Shown here one piece after another: positions 6,920-15,098 of a DNA stretch of 64,000 nucleotides. The stretch is from positions 2,263 through 66,262 of the forward strand of contig JAUJNZ010000007.1 in NCBI GenBank assembly GCA_030447905.1, in the 5' to 3' direction. The translations under genes were made by a program, and so were the position numbers. The notes below the pieces were generated by a model. That model searched no databases. It had not been told where the DNA came from and saw only the letters and a list, made by a program, of their open reading frames with translations. How positions within the stretch are numbered: position 1 is the stretch's first letter; every line of letters starts with the position of its first letter. The stretch comes from Thermoleophilaceae bacterium (GTDB lineage Bacteria > Actinomycetota > Thermoleophilia > Solirubrobacterales > Thermoleophilaceae).

Positions 6920-9558
6920 GACGCCACCTTCCGCTCCTCAGGCGTGGACTCCACGGCCTCCTGCGTGCGCGGCCCGGCGGCGTGCGCCGCCTCAGACGCC
7001 GCCGCGCTCACCGCACCTCCGTCCCGGCCGACCACGGGCACCTCGCGCCACATCGCCCGGGGCTTTCCCGCCACGGCGTCCGTTCCCTCCTCGAGCGCGC
7101 GCAGCACGGTCCCGACGGCGATGGAGCAATCGTAGAGGGCCAAGCCGGCCACGATGCCGGCGATCGCTCCGAGCAGGAGCGCCGCGGCCAGAGCGCCATC
7201 AAGCGCCGTGGCTACGCAGAGCGCTCCGAATACGGACGTGAGTGCCAACGCCCCGCGAGAGAGGCGCGGCCGGACGCGAAAGAGGAGAAGCTGGCGGCCG
7301 CCGCCATGCTCCTCCACCGCGGCGAGGATCCGCGCGACGCCGAAGAGCCCGCCGCGCAGCTCAAGGTCCCAGCGGTCGAACTCGGTGCCCCGCACCACGG
7401 CTCGCGACTGAGCCTGCAGCCGCTGCTCCAACTTCATCAGGCGCTGCTCGAGCGGCTGCCAGCCCTCGCTCCAGATGCTCATGGTCCGTCCCAACGGCGA
7501 ACCGATCGCCCTCTCGCCACGACGGCGCCATGGGGACAGGCCCTGCCGAAGGCGTCCGGCCAGGCGCGCGAGCGGCTGGAGGGCGTGAAGGGCGATCGTA
7601 AGCGCTCGCCGGGTGGTGCGATGGCTCGTGTCCCCGCGGTATCTCTTCGCGTGCAGCGAGGTCGCTACCGCGGCTCGAAGAGCCACGCCGCCCAGGGCGA
7701 GGGCAAGCGGAATCAGCGCGGCGAGGAGGGGCGCCCAGAGCAGGCCGAGCGCCGATAAGCCGGCGAGCGCCGCGATCAGGAGGTAGAACTCGGGCATGCC
7801 CGGGAAAGCGCTCCACTTCCCGTGAGCCGGCTCGTAGAGCGACTGGAACAGGCGGGCGCCCCACGTCCCGTAGCCGACCTTGGCGCGCCTGGAGGCGCGC
7901 TCATGAGAGGCCCCGCGACCGTACACCTGGCCCGCCCAGCTGAGGTGGCCGGCGCGGTTGTAGCGCTCGGGCCACTTGCGCTCGAGGAGGCCTTCGGCCT
8001 TTCCATACTGGTACTGCTGCTTGAGATAGGCGCGCAGCGAGTTGCGGCGGTGATGCCACACGGTCGCCGCCGGACTGAACCCCAGGGTGTGACCCTCGGC
8101 CTGTAGGCGCCAGCAGACGTCCACGTCGTCGCCGGCGATTCGGAACCGGGGATCGAAGCCGCCGATGGCCTCGAGGGCCCCGCGGCGAACAGCCATGTTG
8201 CAGCCGGGGATATGCTCGGCGAGCTCGTCATCGACCAGGACATGGATCGGACCCCCCGGTGAGTCGGCGACGCAGTCCGCCACCAGGCCATCGCCCTCGG
8301 GCGCGATGTTCGGACCGCCGACGCCTCCGTGCGGGCGTCTCGAGAACGTTCGTGCGAGGTGGCGGAGCCAGACGGGCTCGGGTCGGGCGTCGTCGTCGAG
8401 GTAGGCCACGATCTCGCCCGTGGCCGCATACAGGCCGAGGTTCCGCGCCGCCGACAGGCCTCGGTTCTCCTCCGAGCTCACGAGGAGGACGTCGTAACGG
8501 CTGGCAATGGCCGCGGTCCCGTCGGTCGACCCGTCGTCGACGACGATGACCTCGAAGTGCGGGTAGTCGACGTGGGAAAGGGCCTCGAGGCAACCCGGCA
8601 GCCAACGCTCGCCGTTGAACGTGCAGACGACGACCGAGATCAGGGGGAGGTCGACATCCTCCTGCCCGACTCGCTCAAAGGCGCCGCAAACGGCTCCGAG
8701 CGCTTGCTTCGGTCGCCGCTCGCGGTCGACCAATCCGAAGTCCCAATCCTCGATCTCGAACCCCCCGCGGTACCACTCGTCAGTCCAGGCGAACAAGAAT
8801 GCACCCGCGCACCCGGAGTCAAAGATCGTCTCTATCTGCCACTCCAGGACTCGCGCCTGCTCGGCTTCGCCATTGCGCCGGCTGTCCAAGCCGACCTCCG
8901 CCATGACGAGCGGCCGATCGCCCGCGATGTTGTGCAGGCGGGCGAGGTACGACTCGAGCGCTCGCTGGGCCTCCAGGTAGACGTTGAAGCACACGAAGTC
9001 CAGGAAGGGAAGCTGAAGGTACTCGGTAGTCGGGTAGTTGACATAGGTGACGAGCGCCTGCGGATCCTCGTCTTTGGCGGCGCGGTACAGCCGCTCGATG
9101 AAGCGTTCGATCCGACGGCGTCCGTACCAGCGGGCGAGGGGAGCCGAGATCTCGTTTCCGACCGCGTAGCCCAGAACGGCCGAGTGTCCAGCGCAGGCGC
9201 GAACGGCCTCGCGGACGGTCTTCTCGATCGAGCGCTTCATCGAGCGGCTCTCCAGGAAGGCGACATGGTCGGTCCAGGGGACGCCGATCAGAACCAGAAG
9301 GCCGTGATCGGCGGCAAGGTCGAGCAGCCAGCCTGGCGGGACGGTGTAGGTCCTGACGGCATTGATGCCGCTCATCGCCATGGTCGCGAAGTCTTCGGCG
9401 ACCGTGGCCCGTGCTGGAAACTGGACTCCGGTCTCGTCGGGGGGGAAGGTCCCGTAGGTTACGCCGCGGATCTCGATCTTCTCGCCCGCCCGGTAGAGGA
9501 ACTTGCCCCTCACCGTGACCCGGCTTTGACTTGGTCCTGTGTCTACGCCGACTTCCAT
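6916..9558 (-). CDS. Glycoside hydrolase (GH2/GH5-like) fused to membrane GT2 glycosyltransferase
   Basis: An 880-residue fusion. Residues about 15-290 resemble a clan-A TIM-barrel glycosidase: GYAVGNEISAPLARWYG gives a likely acid/base Glu at 136, and PLVMAEVGLDSRRNG a nucleophile Glu at 221. Residues 306-560 are a GT2 domain: ISVVVCTFNGERW, VIVVDDGSTDGT, YLDDDARPE with the metal-binding aspartates near 388, and FRIAGDDVDVCWRLQAEG. After residue 580 come hydrophobic stretches likely to be membrane helices, then a soluble region and two more helices. It is the first gene of the cluster and overlaps the ABC gene by ATGA. It may synthesise and trim one glycan. No good ribosome site precedes the ATG, so the exact start is uncertain. 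Confidence 0.85.
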   Translation of the reverse strand: MEVGVDTGPSQSRVTVRGKFLYRAGEKIEIRGVTYGTFPPDETGVQFPARATVAEDFATMAMSGINAVRTYTVPPGWLLDLAADHGLLVLIGVPWTDHVAFLESRSMKRSIEKTVREAVRACAGHSAVLGYAVGNEISAPLARWYGRRRIERFIERLYRAAKDEDPQALVTYVNYPTTEYLQLPFLDFVCFNVYLEAQRALESYLARLHNIAGDRPLVMAEVGLDSRRNGEAEQARVLEWQIETIFDSGCAGAFLFAWTDEWYRGGFEIEDWDFGLVDRERRPKQALGAVCGAFERVGQEDVDLPLISVVVCTFNGERWLPGCLEALSHVDYPHFEVIVVDDGSTDGTAAIASRYDVLLVSSEENRGLSAARNLGLYAATGEIVAYLDDDARPEPVWLRHLARTFSRRPHGGVGGPNIAPEGDGLVADCVADSPGGPIHVLVDDELAEHIPGCNMAVRRGALEAIGGFDPRFRIAGDDVDVCWRLQAEGHTLGFSPAATVWHHRRNSLRAYLKQQYQYGKAEGLLERKWPERYNRAGHLSWAGQVYGRGASHERASRRAKVGYGTWGARLFQSLYEPAHGKWSAFPGMPEFYLLIAALAGLSALGLLWAPLLAALIPLALALGGVALRAAVATSLHAKRYRGDTSHRTTRRALTIALHALQPLARLAGRLRQGLSPWRRRGERAIGSPLGRTMSIWSEGWQPLEQRLMKLEQRLQAQSRAVVRGTEFDRWDLELRGGLFGVARILAAVEEHGGGRQLLLFRVRPRLSRGALALTSVFGALCVATALDGALAAALLLGAIAGIVAGLALYDCSIAVGTVLRALEEGTDAVAGKPRAMWREVPVVGRDGGAVSAAASEAAHAAGPRTQEAVESTPEERKVAS

Positions 9559-9852
9559 ATCACCGCTACGTGCGTGCGGCGAGGCAGCTGGGACCGCGTG
9601 TGGGACTCAAAGTAAAGGGTCGCTTCTGCATTTGTAGCCCGCCTCCCTCATGAGGTCCACGCGCAACCCGCCCCGAGGTTGGACGCAAGGCGAGCAGGGG
9701 CTCTGCTCCTGGCCCTACAGATGGAGGGAAAGGGTCACTCCGAGTACACCGCTCCAAGTTCCGCGATTCGTGCTAAGCGCCTAGGAAGCTCCAAGTCGAT
9801 CCGGAGCAAGAGCCCTGACAGCGGACCCTACCCGCCCGAGCCTGCTCGGACC

Positions 9853-9866
9853 TCGGGTAAAACCGC
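9853..9866. repeat. 14-bp direct repeat, copy 1
   Basis: TCGGGTAAAACCGC, identical to the copy at 9958-9971. It lies about 295 bp upstream of the glycan operon start. A binding site for a regulator of that operon is possible but is not shown by the sequence alone. Confidence 0.5.
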
Positions 9867-9957
9867 CGCGATCTTGGAAGAGGCGGCGCGGAGCCGTAAG
9901 GAGGGGCTGCAAAGCACCCCCGCGCCCGCGCCCGAGATCGTCCGGCTCCGCCGCCGG

Positions 9958-9971
9958 TCGGGTAAAACCGC
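9958..9971. repeat. 14-bp direct repeat, copy 2
   Basis: Second exact copy of TCGGGTAAAACCGC, 105 bp from the first, close to ten helical turns of DNA. That spacing would place both copies on the same face of the helix. Confidence 0.5.
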
Positions 9972-10101
9972 TTGATTCGTGGGGTAAGTGCCCGGCGGCC
10001 CTCCTTCCCTGCACGCGGTTCCGACCCACTCCTCTCTCCCCGCCGCCCTCGTCCTCGGGCGGCCCAATCGACGGTGTTACGGGGCCAAAGCCGCCGAGAA
10101 C

Positions 10102-10680
10102 CTACAACGGCACGTCCCAAAGCGGAAACCAGCGCTCGAGCTCCGGCTCTATCGGCAGCTCGCCCGCCACCTGGGCCTTGAGGCGAAGCTCGCTCTCGGT
10201 GTCGCGCTGCTGGGCGCCCGACGCCGGCACGAATGGGTAGAAGGAGCCCCGCTTGAAGTTGTAGATGAAGTAGACCGACCGCGCGCTGGCCTCTTCGGTG
10301 AACGCGAAGACGCAGGCGAGCAGGCGGTCCCCGTAGCCGCCCGACTGGAGCTGGCCCGAGACCAGGTTGAGCGAGACGACGAGGTCCTCGAAGTCGGGGT
10401 CGTGGACCTTGATCCAGCGGTAGCCGTGGGCGTCGTCGGCCGACTCGACCTCCGAGCCCGTGTCCTCGGCGGCGCCTCGCAACAGCTCCTCGGCCTCGCG
10501 CACGATGCCTGTGAAGTCCGCGGTCGAGAGCGGCTGGAAGACGATCCCGGCGACCTCTCGGTGGCGCAGCCCGAGCTCCGACTCGAGCGTCACGTGCGCC
10601 GTCGTCATGGCGAACAGGCGATCGGAGGCGGGCGCCTTGAGCCTGCGGCCACCGCCGAACAGCGAGTCGAGGAAGCCCAC
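10102..10680 (-). CDS. pspAB: PspA-associated protein PspAB
   Basis: A 192-residue soluble protein beginning MGFLDSLFGGGRRLKAP, with SADDAHGYRWIKVHDPDFEDLV and RSVYFIYNFKRGSFYPFVP. This matches the PspAB family of actinobacteria, which is typically encoded beside htpX and is linked to phage-shock or membrane-stress responses; its biochemical role is not settled. The start is a GTG, 16 bp after the htpX stop, so the two genes form one transcription unit. No membrane segment or catalytic motif is visible. Assignment rests on family resemblance and on the conserved htpX neighbour. Confidence 0.82.
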   Translation of the reverse strand: MGFLDSLFGGGRRLKAPASDRLFAMTTAHVTLESELGLRHREVAGIVFQPLSTADFTGIVREAEELLRGAAEDTGSEVESADDAHGYRWIKVHDPDFEDLVVSLNLVSGQLQSGGYGDRLLACVFAFTEEASARSVYFIYNFKRGSFYPFVPASGAQQRDTESELRLKAQVAGELPIEPELERWFPLWDVPL

Positions 10681-10696
10681 GGCGTGCCCGGGAACG

Positions 10697-11608
10697 CTAG
10701 GCGCGGGCTCCGAGCTGGAGCTGGCGCTCGAGCTCCCCGAGCCGCTCGATGCGCTTCTCCATCGGCGGGTGGGTCGCGAAGATCGTCTGCAGGGCGCCCT
10801 TGACGCCCGTCGGGACGATGAAGAAGGCGTTCATCTCTCCGGCGGCGCGCAGGTCCTGCTGGGGCACGCGGTTCATCTGATCCGAGATCTTCATGAGCGC
10901 GGAGGAGAGCGCGCTCGGGCGGCCGGTTACGAGCGCGGCGCCGCGGTCGGCCGAGAACTCGCGGTAGCGAGAGAGAGCGAGCATGAGGAAGAACGAGATC
11001 ACATAGACCGCGAGCGAGACGAGCAGGACCACGAGGAAGCCCGGTCCCTCCTCGTCGTCGCCGCCCATGCCGCCGCCGAAGAGGAACCCGAACTGGGTGA
11101 TCATCGCGGCCACCGAGGCGAAGAAGCTCGCGATGGTCATGATCAGGACGTCGCGGTTCTTGACGTGCGCGAGCTCGTGGGCCATGACGCCCTCGAGCTC
11201 GGCGGGGGAGAGGAGGTTCATGATCCCCGTGGTCGCGCACACGGTGGCCTTCTTCTGCGAGCGCCCGAGGGCAAAGGCGTTGGGGACCTGGATGTCGGCG
11301 ACGGCGACCTTGGGCTTGGGCAGGTCGGCCTGGATGCAGAGGCGCTCGATCAGGGCGTGGAGGCCGGGCGCCTGCTCGGGCGAGACCTCCTTGGCACCCA
11401 TCGCGGCGAGCGCGATCTTGTCGGACAAAAAGAGCTGGGCGAGCACCATCCCGCCGATGATCACGAGCATCAGCGTGGCGCCGGCGCCGGCGGCCAGGAA
11501 GATGGCCACGAAGCCGACGTAGACCGCGCCGAGCAGGAGCAGCGTGAGGACCATCCGAGCCTGGAGGCCGGCGTCGCGGGCAAAGGCGGTGCGGGGACTT
11601 GTGGCCAT
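10697..11608 (-). CDS. htpX: Membrane zinc metalloprotease HtpX (M48B)
   Basis: HtpX cleaves misfolded or damaged inner-membrane proteins, with its active site facing the cytoplasm. Two hydrophobic helices lie near residues 20-65, the zinc motif HELAHVKNRD near 140 gives the two His ligands and catalytic Glu, and two more helices follow. SRYREFSADRGAAL supplies the third zinc ligand (Glu). The length, 303 residues, is normal. The ATG at 11608 is preferred over the GTG at 11614 because a TAGAAT box ends 6 nt before the ATG, which would make the message leaderless. It is divergent from lgt and co-transcribed with pspAB. Confidence 0.94.
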   Translation of the reverse strand: MATSPRTAFARDAGLQARMVLTLLLLGAVYVGFVAIFLAAGAGATLMLVIIGGMVLAQLFLSDKIALAAMGAKEVSPEQAPGLHALIERLCIQADLPKPKVAVADIQVPNAFALGRSQKKATVCATTGIMNLLSPAELEGVMAHELAHVKNRDVLIMTIASFFASVAAMITQFGFLFGGGMGGDDEEGPGFLVVLLVSLAVYVISFFLMLALSRYREFSADRGAALVTGRPSALSSALMKISDQMNRVPQQDLRAAGEMNAFFIVPTGVKGALQTIFATHPPMEKRIERLGELERQLQLGARA

Positions 11609-11614
11609 GCCCAC

Positions 11615-11620
11615 ATTCTA
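11615..11620 (-). promoter_or_regulatory. -10 box of htpX (TAGAAT)
   Basis: TAGAAT on the minus strand ends 6 nt before the htpX ATG, so transcription would begin at or next to the start codon. It adjoins the divergent lgt promoter. Confidence 0.6.
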
Positions 11621-11651
11621 CTCACCCGAGAGGCCCGACTCCGGCGCCGGA

Positions 11652-11657
11652 TACGCT
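11652..11657 (+). promoter_or_regulatory. -10 box of lgt (TACGCT)
   Basis: TACGCT followed by exactly 6 nt and the GTG of lgt. The same hexamer and spacing recur before the PAP2 gene, which supports both starts and leaderless messages. Confidence 0.55.
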
Positions 11658-11663
11658 CAGCTG

Positions 11664-12416
11664 GTGATCCCGCAGCTCGATCTCGGACCGGTCGAGATCC
11701 AGACCTTCGGGCTGATGCTCGCGCTCGCGTTGATCGCCGACGGGCTGATCGTCGCCAAACGGTTGCGGGAGCTCGGAAAGCCCGTCGACTGGGCCTACGA
11801 GGCCCTGGTCGCGGCGGGGGTCGGAGGCATCGTCGGCTCGAAGATCGACTGGATGCTGCAGAACCCCGACCAGGCGTTCGGCGGCAGTCTCGCCGACGCG
11901 GTCTTCGGCCCCGGGCTCGTGTTCTTCGGCGGGTTGCTGGGCGGCGCGCTTGCGGTGTCGGCCTGGGCCTACCGGCGCGGATTCCTCGGTCTGGCGCTGC
12001 TCGACCTCGGCGCCCCGGCGATCGCCCTCGGCTACGCCATCGGTCGCATCGGCTGTCAGCTCGCCGGCGACGGCGACTACGGCGTGGCGAGCGACCTGCC
12101 GTGGGCGATGGCCTACCCGGAGGGGACGGTGCCGACCACGGTCGAGGTCCACCCGACGCCGATCTACGAGACGCTCGCCATGGGAATGGCGACGATCGTG
12201 CTGTGGCACCTGCGCGGGCGGCTCGTGCGCGGCGTGCTGTTCGGTCTCTATCTCGTGATCGCCGGCGTCGAGCGCTTCCTGATCGAGTTCATCCGGCGCA
12301 ACGAGACGGTGGTGGCCGGACTGACGCTGCCCCAGCTGATCAGCGTGGCGATGGTGGTGGCCGGCTCGGGGTTCATCGCCTGGCGAATGCGCGCGGCGCG
12401 GGTGGCGACGGCCTGA
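11664..12416 (+). CDS. lgt: Prolipoprotein diacylglyceryl transferase
   Basis: Lgt moves a diacylglyceryl group from phosphatidylglycerol to the lipobox cysteine of prelipoproteins, the first step of lipoprotein maturation in the membrane. The protein has 250 residues and about seven hydrophobic helices. The Lgt signature region reads GRIGCQLAGDGDYG, and VHPTPIYETLAMG matches the conserved HP-x-x-x-YE loop. The start is the GTG 6 nt after a TACGCT box; upstream in-frame codons overlap the divergent htpX start and are rejected. Substrates encoded here include the lipoprotein at 25148 and the iron-binding protein at 52796. Confidence 0.93.
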   Translation: MIPQLDLGPVEIQTFGLMLALALIADGLIVAKRLRELGKPVDWAYEALVAAGVGGIVGSKIDWMLQNPDQAFGGSLADAVFGPGLVFFGGLLGGALAVSAWAYRRGFLGLALLDLGAPAIALGYAIGRIGCQLAGDGDYGVASDLPWAMAYPEGTVPTTVEVHPTPIYETLAMGMATIVLWHLRGRLVRGVLFGLYLVIAGVERFLIEFIRRNETVVAGLTLPQLISVAMVVAGSGFIAWRMRAARVATA

Positions 12417-12444
12417 GCTTCGGGCCCGCGCCCTCGTACCGGCC

Positions 12445-12450
12445 TACGCT
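12445..12450 (+). promoter_or_regulatory. -10 box of the PAP2 gene (TACGCT)
   Basis: TACGCT, then 6 nt, then GTG at 12457. It lies in the 40-bp gap after lgt, so the PAP2 gene may have its own leaderless transcript in addition to read-through. Confidence 0.5.
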
Positions 12451-12456
12451 GGTGTG

Positions 12457-13002
12457 GTGATCGCACTACCTCTGTTCGCGGGCCCCGCCCTCGTGCTCGC
12501 CCACCAGATGGGCTCCGCGGAGTTCTACTGGGCGATCGCCGCGGAGCTTTTCCTCCCCCTCTGGACCGTCCTGCTGCTGGCGGCCCCGCGCTGGAGGCGG
12601 TCTGACATGCGCGGATGGCGGTTTCGGTTGGTCGGATTCAGTGCCGCGGTGCTGGCCTCCCTGCTCACGCTCGCCGGCAAGACGCTCGAGGTCTGGCCCG
12701 ACCATCCCCTGTTTCCGAGCGGTCACACGGCGTACGCGGTGACGATCGCCGTCTTCCTGGTCGGCTGGGACCGACGCTGGCTGCGGTGGGTGATTCCCCT
12801 GCTCGGCCTGCTCGGACTTGCTCTGGTGCTGTCCTTCTTCCATATTCCCGCCGACATCGCCGGCGGGACGGTGGTTGGGCTGATCGTGGGCGTCGGGCTC
12901 TTTCGCTGGCTCGAGCGCTCGGAGCGCCGGCGGCTGGGCACGCGGCCCGGGAGCTCTGGAGCCGCCTCGGTGGGACCGAGTCGAGAAGCCTCCTCCGCTT
13001 GA
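12457..13002 (+). CDS. PAP2-superfamily membrane phosphatase
   Basis: A membrane protein of about 181 residues with five or six hydrophobic segments. LFPSGHTAYAVTIAVFL matches the PAP2 motif PSGH, and FFHIPADIAGG the third motif (H-x-x-x-D), which together form the phosphohistidine active site. The first motif (K-x6-RP) is weak: KTLEVWPDHP sits just before PSGH. Family members remove phosphate from phosphatidic acid, undecaprenyl diphosphate or similar lipids; the substrate here is unknown. An alternative GTG lies one codon upstream at 12454. The last 25 residues are polar and low in complexity. Confidence 0.8.
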   Translation: MIALPLFAGPALVLAHQMGSAEFYWAIAAELFLPLWTVLLLAAPRWRRSDMRGWRFRLVGFSAAVLASLLTLAGKTLEVWPDHPLFPSGHTAYAVTIAVFLVGWDRRWLRWVIPLLGLLGLALVLSFFHIPADIAGGTVVGLIVGVGLFRWLERSERRRLGTRPGSSGAASVGPSREASSA

Positions 13003-13045
13003 GGCGGCGCCGAGGCGGGTCAGCGCCACGCGCGCCCGAGCAAGT

Positions 13046-13765
13046 TCACCGCCGCCGCTGCGCCGCCCGCTCCACGAACCGCAGCGACTGGTCCTGCAGG
13101 TCGCCGTCGTGCTGCACCGAGCGGTGGTCGCCCCCCGGCACGATCAGCAGGCGCTTGAGCTCGACCCGCGCGCGGGCGTGGAGCTCCTCGGACACGGTCC
13201 AGGGCACCTGGGCGTCGCCCTGGGCGTGCATGAGCAGGAGCGCGGTATCGCGGCCGAGCCGCGTCACGGCCTCGTAGAGGCTGATCGATCCAAGCCACCG
13301 CTCGAGCGTCGCGCGATCGGCGCGAAAGGCAAGCTCGTCCTCGGAACGCAGGCTCCGCACCAGCACGTCCTCGGGGGCCGGGCAGATCGCCACCACGGCC
13401 GCGATCGTCGGCTCGAGCGCGGCGACGTGGAGCGCGGTGAACCCACCCATGGACGAGCCGCGCAGGGCGACCGCGGGAGCGTGCTCGCACAGTACGTCGA
13501 CCATCGCGAGCGCGTCGCCGAAGGCGGTGGGGCCGAGCTCGCCGGTCGAGCGACCGTGGCCGCGCGCGTCGAAGGCCAGGGCCGCCAGGCCGCGCTCGCG
13601 CGCCGCCCGTGCGAAGCCGTAGTGGCTCTCCTTCGCCGAGCCCGCGCCGTGGAGGATGAGCACGCCGGCGGGCGCGGGCTCGCTCGGCAGGAAGAGGGCG
13701 TAGGCCAGGCCGTCGCGAGTGCCGAGCTTCGGCGGCTCGGGCACCGGATCGACCTCGACTTCCAT
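13046..13765 (-). CDS. Alpha/beta hydrolase
   Basis: A hydrolase of about 239 residues. VLILHGAGSAKESHYG holds the oxyanion-hole HG, LAFDARGHGRSTG is the strand-4 region, LRGSSMGGFTAL is the nucleophile elbow with Ser, LLMHAQGDAQVP gives the acidic residue, and GGDHRSVQH the catalytic His. This is a complete catalytic triad of the dienelactone-hydrolase/peptidase S9-like group. Substrate is unknown. The ATG at 13765 is chosen; a second ATG at 13780 would overlap the lysA start on the other strand. It converges with the PAP2 gene. Confidence 0.82.
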   Translation of the reverse strand: MEVEVDPVPEPPKLGTRDGLAYALFLPSEPAPAGVLILHGAGSAKESHYGFARAARERGLAALAFDARGHGRSTGELGPTAFGDALAMVDVLCEHAPAVALRGSSMGGFTALHVAALEPTIAAVVAICPAPEDVLVRSLRSEDELAFRADRATLERWLGSISLYEAVTRLGRDTALLLMHAQGDAQVPWTVSEELHARARVELKRLLIVPGGDHRSVQHDGDLQDQSLRFVERAAQRRR

Positions 13766-13768
13766 AAT
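13763..13768 (+). promoter_or_regulatory. -10 box of lysA (CATAAT)
   Basis: CATAAT ends 10 nt before the lysA ATG. It overlaps the start region of the divergent hydrolase gene, so the two promoters share this short space. Confidence 0.4.
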
Positions 13769-13778
13769 CTTGGCGATC

Positions 13779-15098
13779 ATGGCACGCCCGCCGACCCCCG
13801 AGGCCGTCCCGCCGGCCGAGCCGACCGCCCACGCGGGAGAGGACCCGGCTTCCTCGCCGAAGCCACCGGAGGCCGCCCCCTCCCACGTATATCCGATCGG
13901 CTCCCGCCTGAGCGCCGCGGGCAGGCTCGAGGTCGGCGGCTGCGACGTCGTCGAGCTCGCGCGCGAGTTCGGCACGCCCGCCTACGTCTACGCCGAGGAC
14001 CACATCCGCGCCCGGGCGCGGGCCTACCGCGACGCCTTCGCCGCGCGCACCGAGCGGTTCGAGGTGGTGTACGCCAGCAAGGCCTTCCCCCACCCCGCGG
14101 CGAACCGCGTGCTCAGCGCCGAGGGGCTCTCCTGCGACGTCGCCTCGGGCGGCGAGCTCTACATGGCCCTGCGCGGCGGCTTCGCCCCCGAGCGGATCTA
14201 CCTCCACGGCAACAACAAGTCAGAGGGCGAGCTGGCCTACGCGCTCGCGCAGGGCGTGGGCCACGTCGTCGTGGACTCCTTCGACGAGCTCGAGCGCCTC
14301 GAGCCGACGGCGCCCGGCCAGTCGATCCTGCTGCGCGTCACGCCGGGGATCGAGCCCGCCACGCACGCCTTCATCTCGACCGGCCAGGAGGACTCGAAGT
14401 TCGGGTTCGGGCTCGACGAGCTCCCGCGGGCGATCGAGCGCTGCGGGCGCCTCGAGCTGTGCGGCCTGCACGCCCACATCGGCTCGCAGGTGTTCGACCT
14501 GGAGCCCTACGCCAAGCTCGCCGAGGTGCTCACCGCGATGGGCGACTTCCCGCTGCTCAACCTCGGCGGGGGCCTCGCCATCGCCTACACTTCTGACCAG
14601 GAGCCCCCCTCGGTCGACGACTACGTCGAGACCCTGCTGGCGGGCGCTCCCGAAGGGGTGACCGTGCTGTGTGAGCCGGGGCGATCGCTCGTCGGCAACG
14701 CGGGGGTGACGCTCTACACCGTCGGCACCGTCAAGGAGATCCCCGGCGTGCGGACCTACGTCGCGGTGGACGGGGGCATGTCCGACAACCCGCGCCCGAT
14801 GCTCTACGGCGCGCGCTATGACGCCGAGGTCGCCGACCGCTTCGGGGGCGAGCGGCTGTGCACGGTCGCGGGCAAGCACTGCGAGGCGGGGGACATCCTC
14901 GTCAGCGACGTCCTGCTCGCCGATCCCCGCCCCGACGACGTCCTCGTGATGCCGGCCACGGGCGCCTACGGCCACGCGATGGCGAGTAACTACAACGCGC
15001 TCACGCGCCCGCCGATCATCTTCTGCCGCGACGGCGACGCGCGCCTCGTGACCCGCCGCGAGACCTACGAGGACCTCGCGCTCCGTGAGCTCGTTTAG
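13779..15098 (+). CDS. lysA: Diaminopimelate decarboxylase
   Basis: PLP enzyme that makes L-lysine and CO2 from meso-diaminopimelate. VVYASKAFPHPA carries the PLP lysine (K101), LHGNNKSEGEL and LCGLHAHIGSQ are barrel motifs, LNLGGGLAI binds the phosphate, LCEPGRSLVGNAG and VAGKHCEAGDIL hold the substrate and cross-subunit Cys, and MPATGAYGHAMASNYN closes the active site. Length is 439 residues, of which the first 35 are Pro/Ala-rich and unusual, so a later start is possible. hom starts inside its end (14-bp overlap), placing lysine and threonine synthesis in one operon. Confidence 0.95.
   Translation: MARPPTPEAVPPAEPTAHAGEDPASSPKPPEAAPSHVYPIGSRLSAAGRLEVGGCDVVELAREFGTPAYVYAEDHIRARARAYRDAFAARTERFEVVYASKAFPHPAANRVLSAEGLSCDVASGGELYMALRGGFAPERIYLHGNNKSEGELAYALAQGVGHVVVDSFDELERLEPTAPGQSILLRVTPGIEPATHAFISTGQEDSKFGFGLDELPRAIERCGRLELCGLHAHIGSQVFDLEPYAKLAEVLTAMGDFPLLNLGGGLAIAYTSDQEPPSVDDYVETLLAGAPEGVTVLCEPGRSLVGNAGVTLYTVGTVKEIPGVRTYVAVDGGMSDNPRPMLYGARYDAEVADRFGGERLCTVAGKHCEAGDILVSDVLLADPRPDDVLVMPATGAYGHAMASNYNALTRPPIIFCRDGDARLVTRRETYEDLALRELV

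Larger units (their letters stand above)
9559..10101. other. Gene-free stretch with a 14-bp direct repeat
   Basis: These 543 bases separate the glycan cluster from pspAB. No convincing reading frame, tRNA or terminator was found. The word TCGGGTAAAACCGC occurs exactly twice, at 9853-9866 and 9958-9971, 105 bp apart, and is markedly richer in A than its surroundings. A small hairpin, CCGAG CCTG CTCGG, lies at 9836-9849, next to the first copy. The stretch is upstream of the glycan operon on the minus strand, so it probably holds that operon's promoter and possibly regulator sites. No -35/-10 pair could be assigned with confidence. Confidence 0.5.

Noticed and set aside
9559-10101. A tRNA or small RNA gene in the long gap
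   Set aside because: No T-loop GTTCGANTC with a matching acceptor stem was found; only the short repeats and hairpin are visible.
10460-12460. A 666-codon plus-strand open frame across pspAB, htpX and lgt
   Set aside because: It opposes HtpX (HELAHVKNRD) and later runs out of frame with Lgt; it has no recognisable content.
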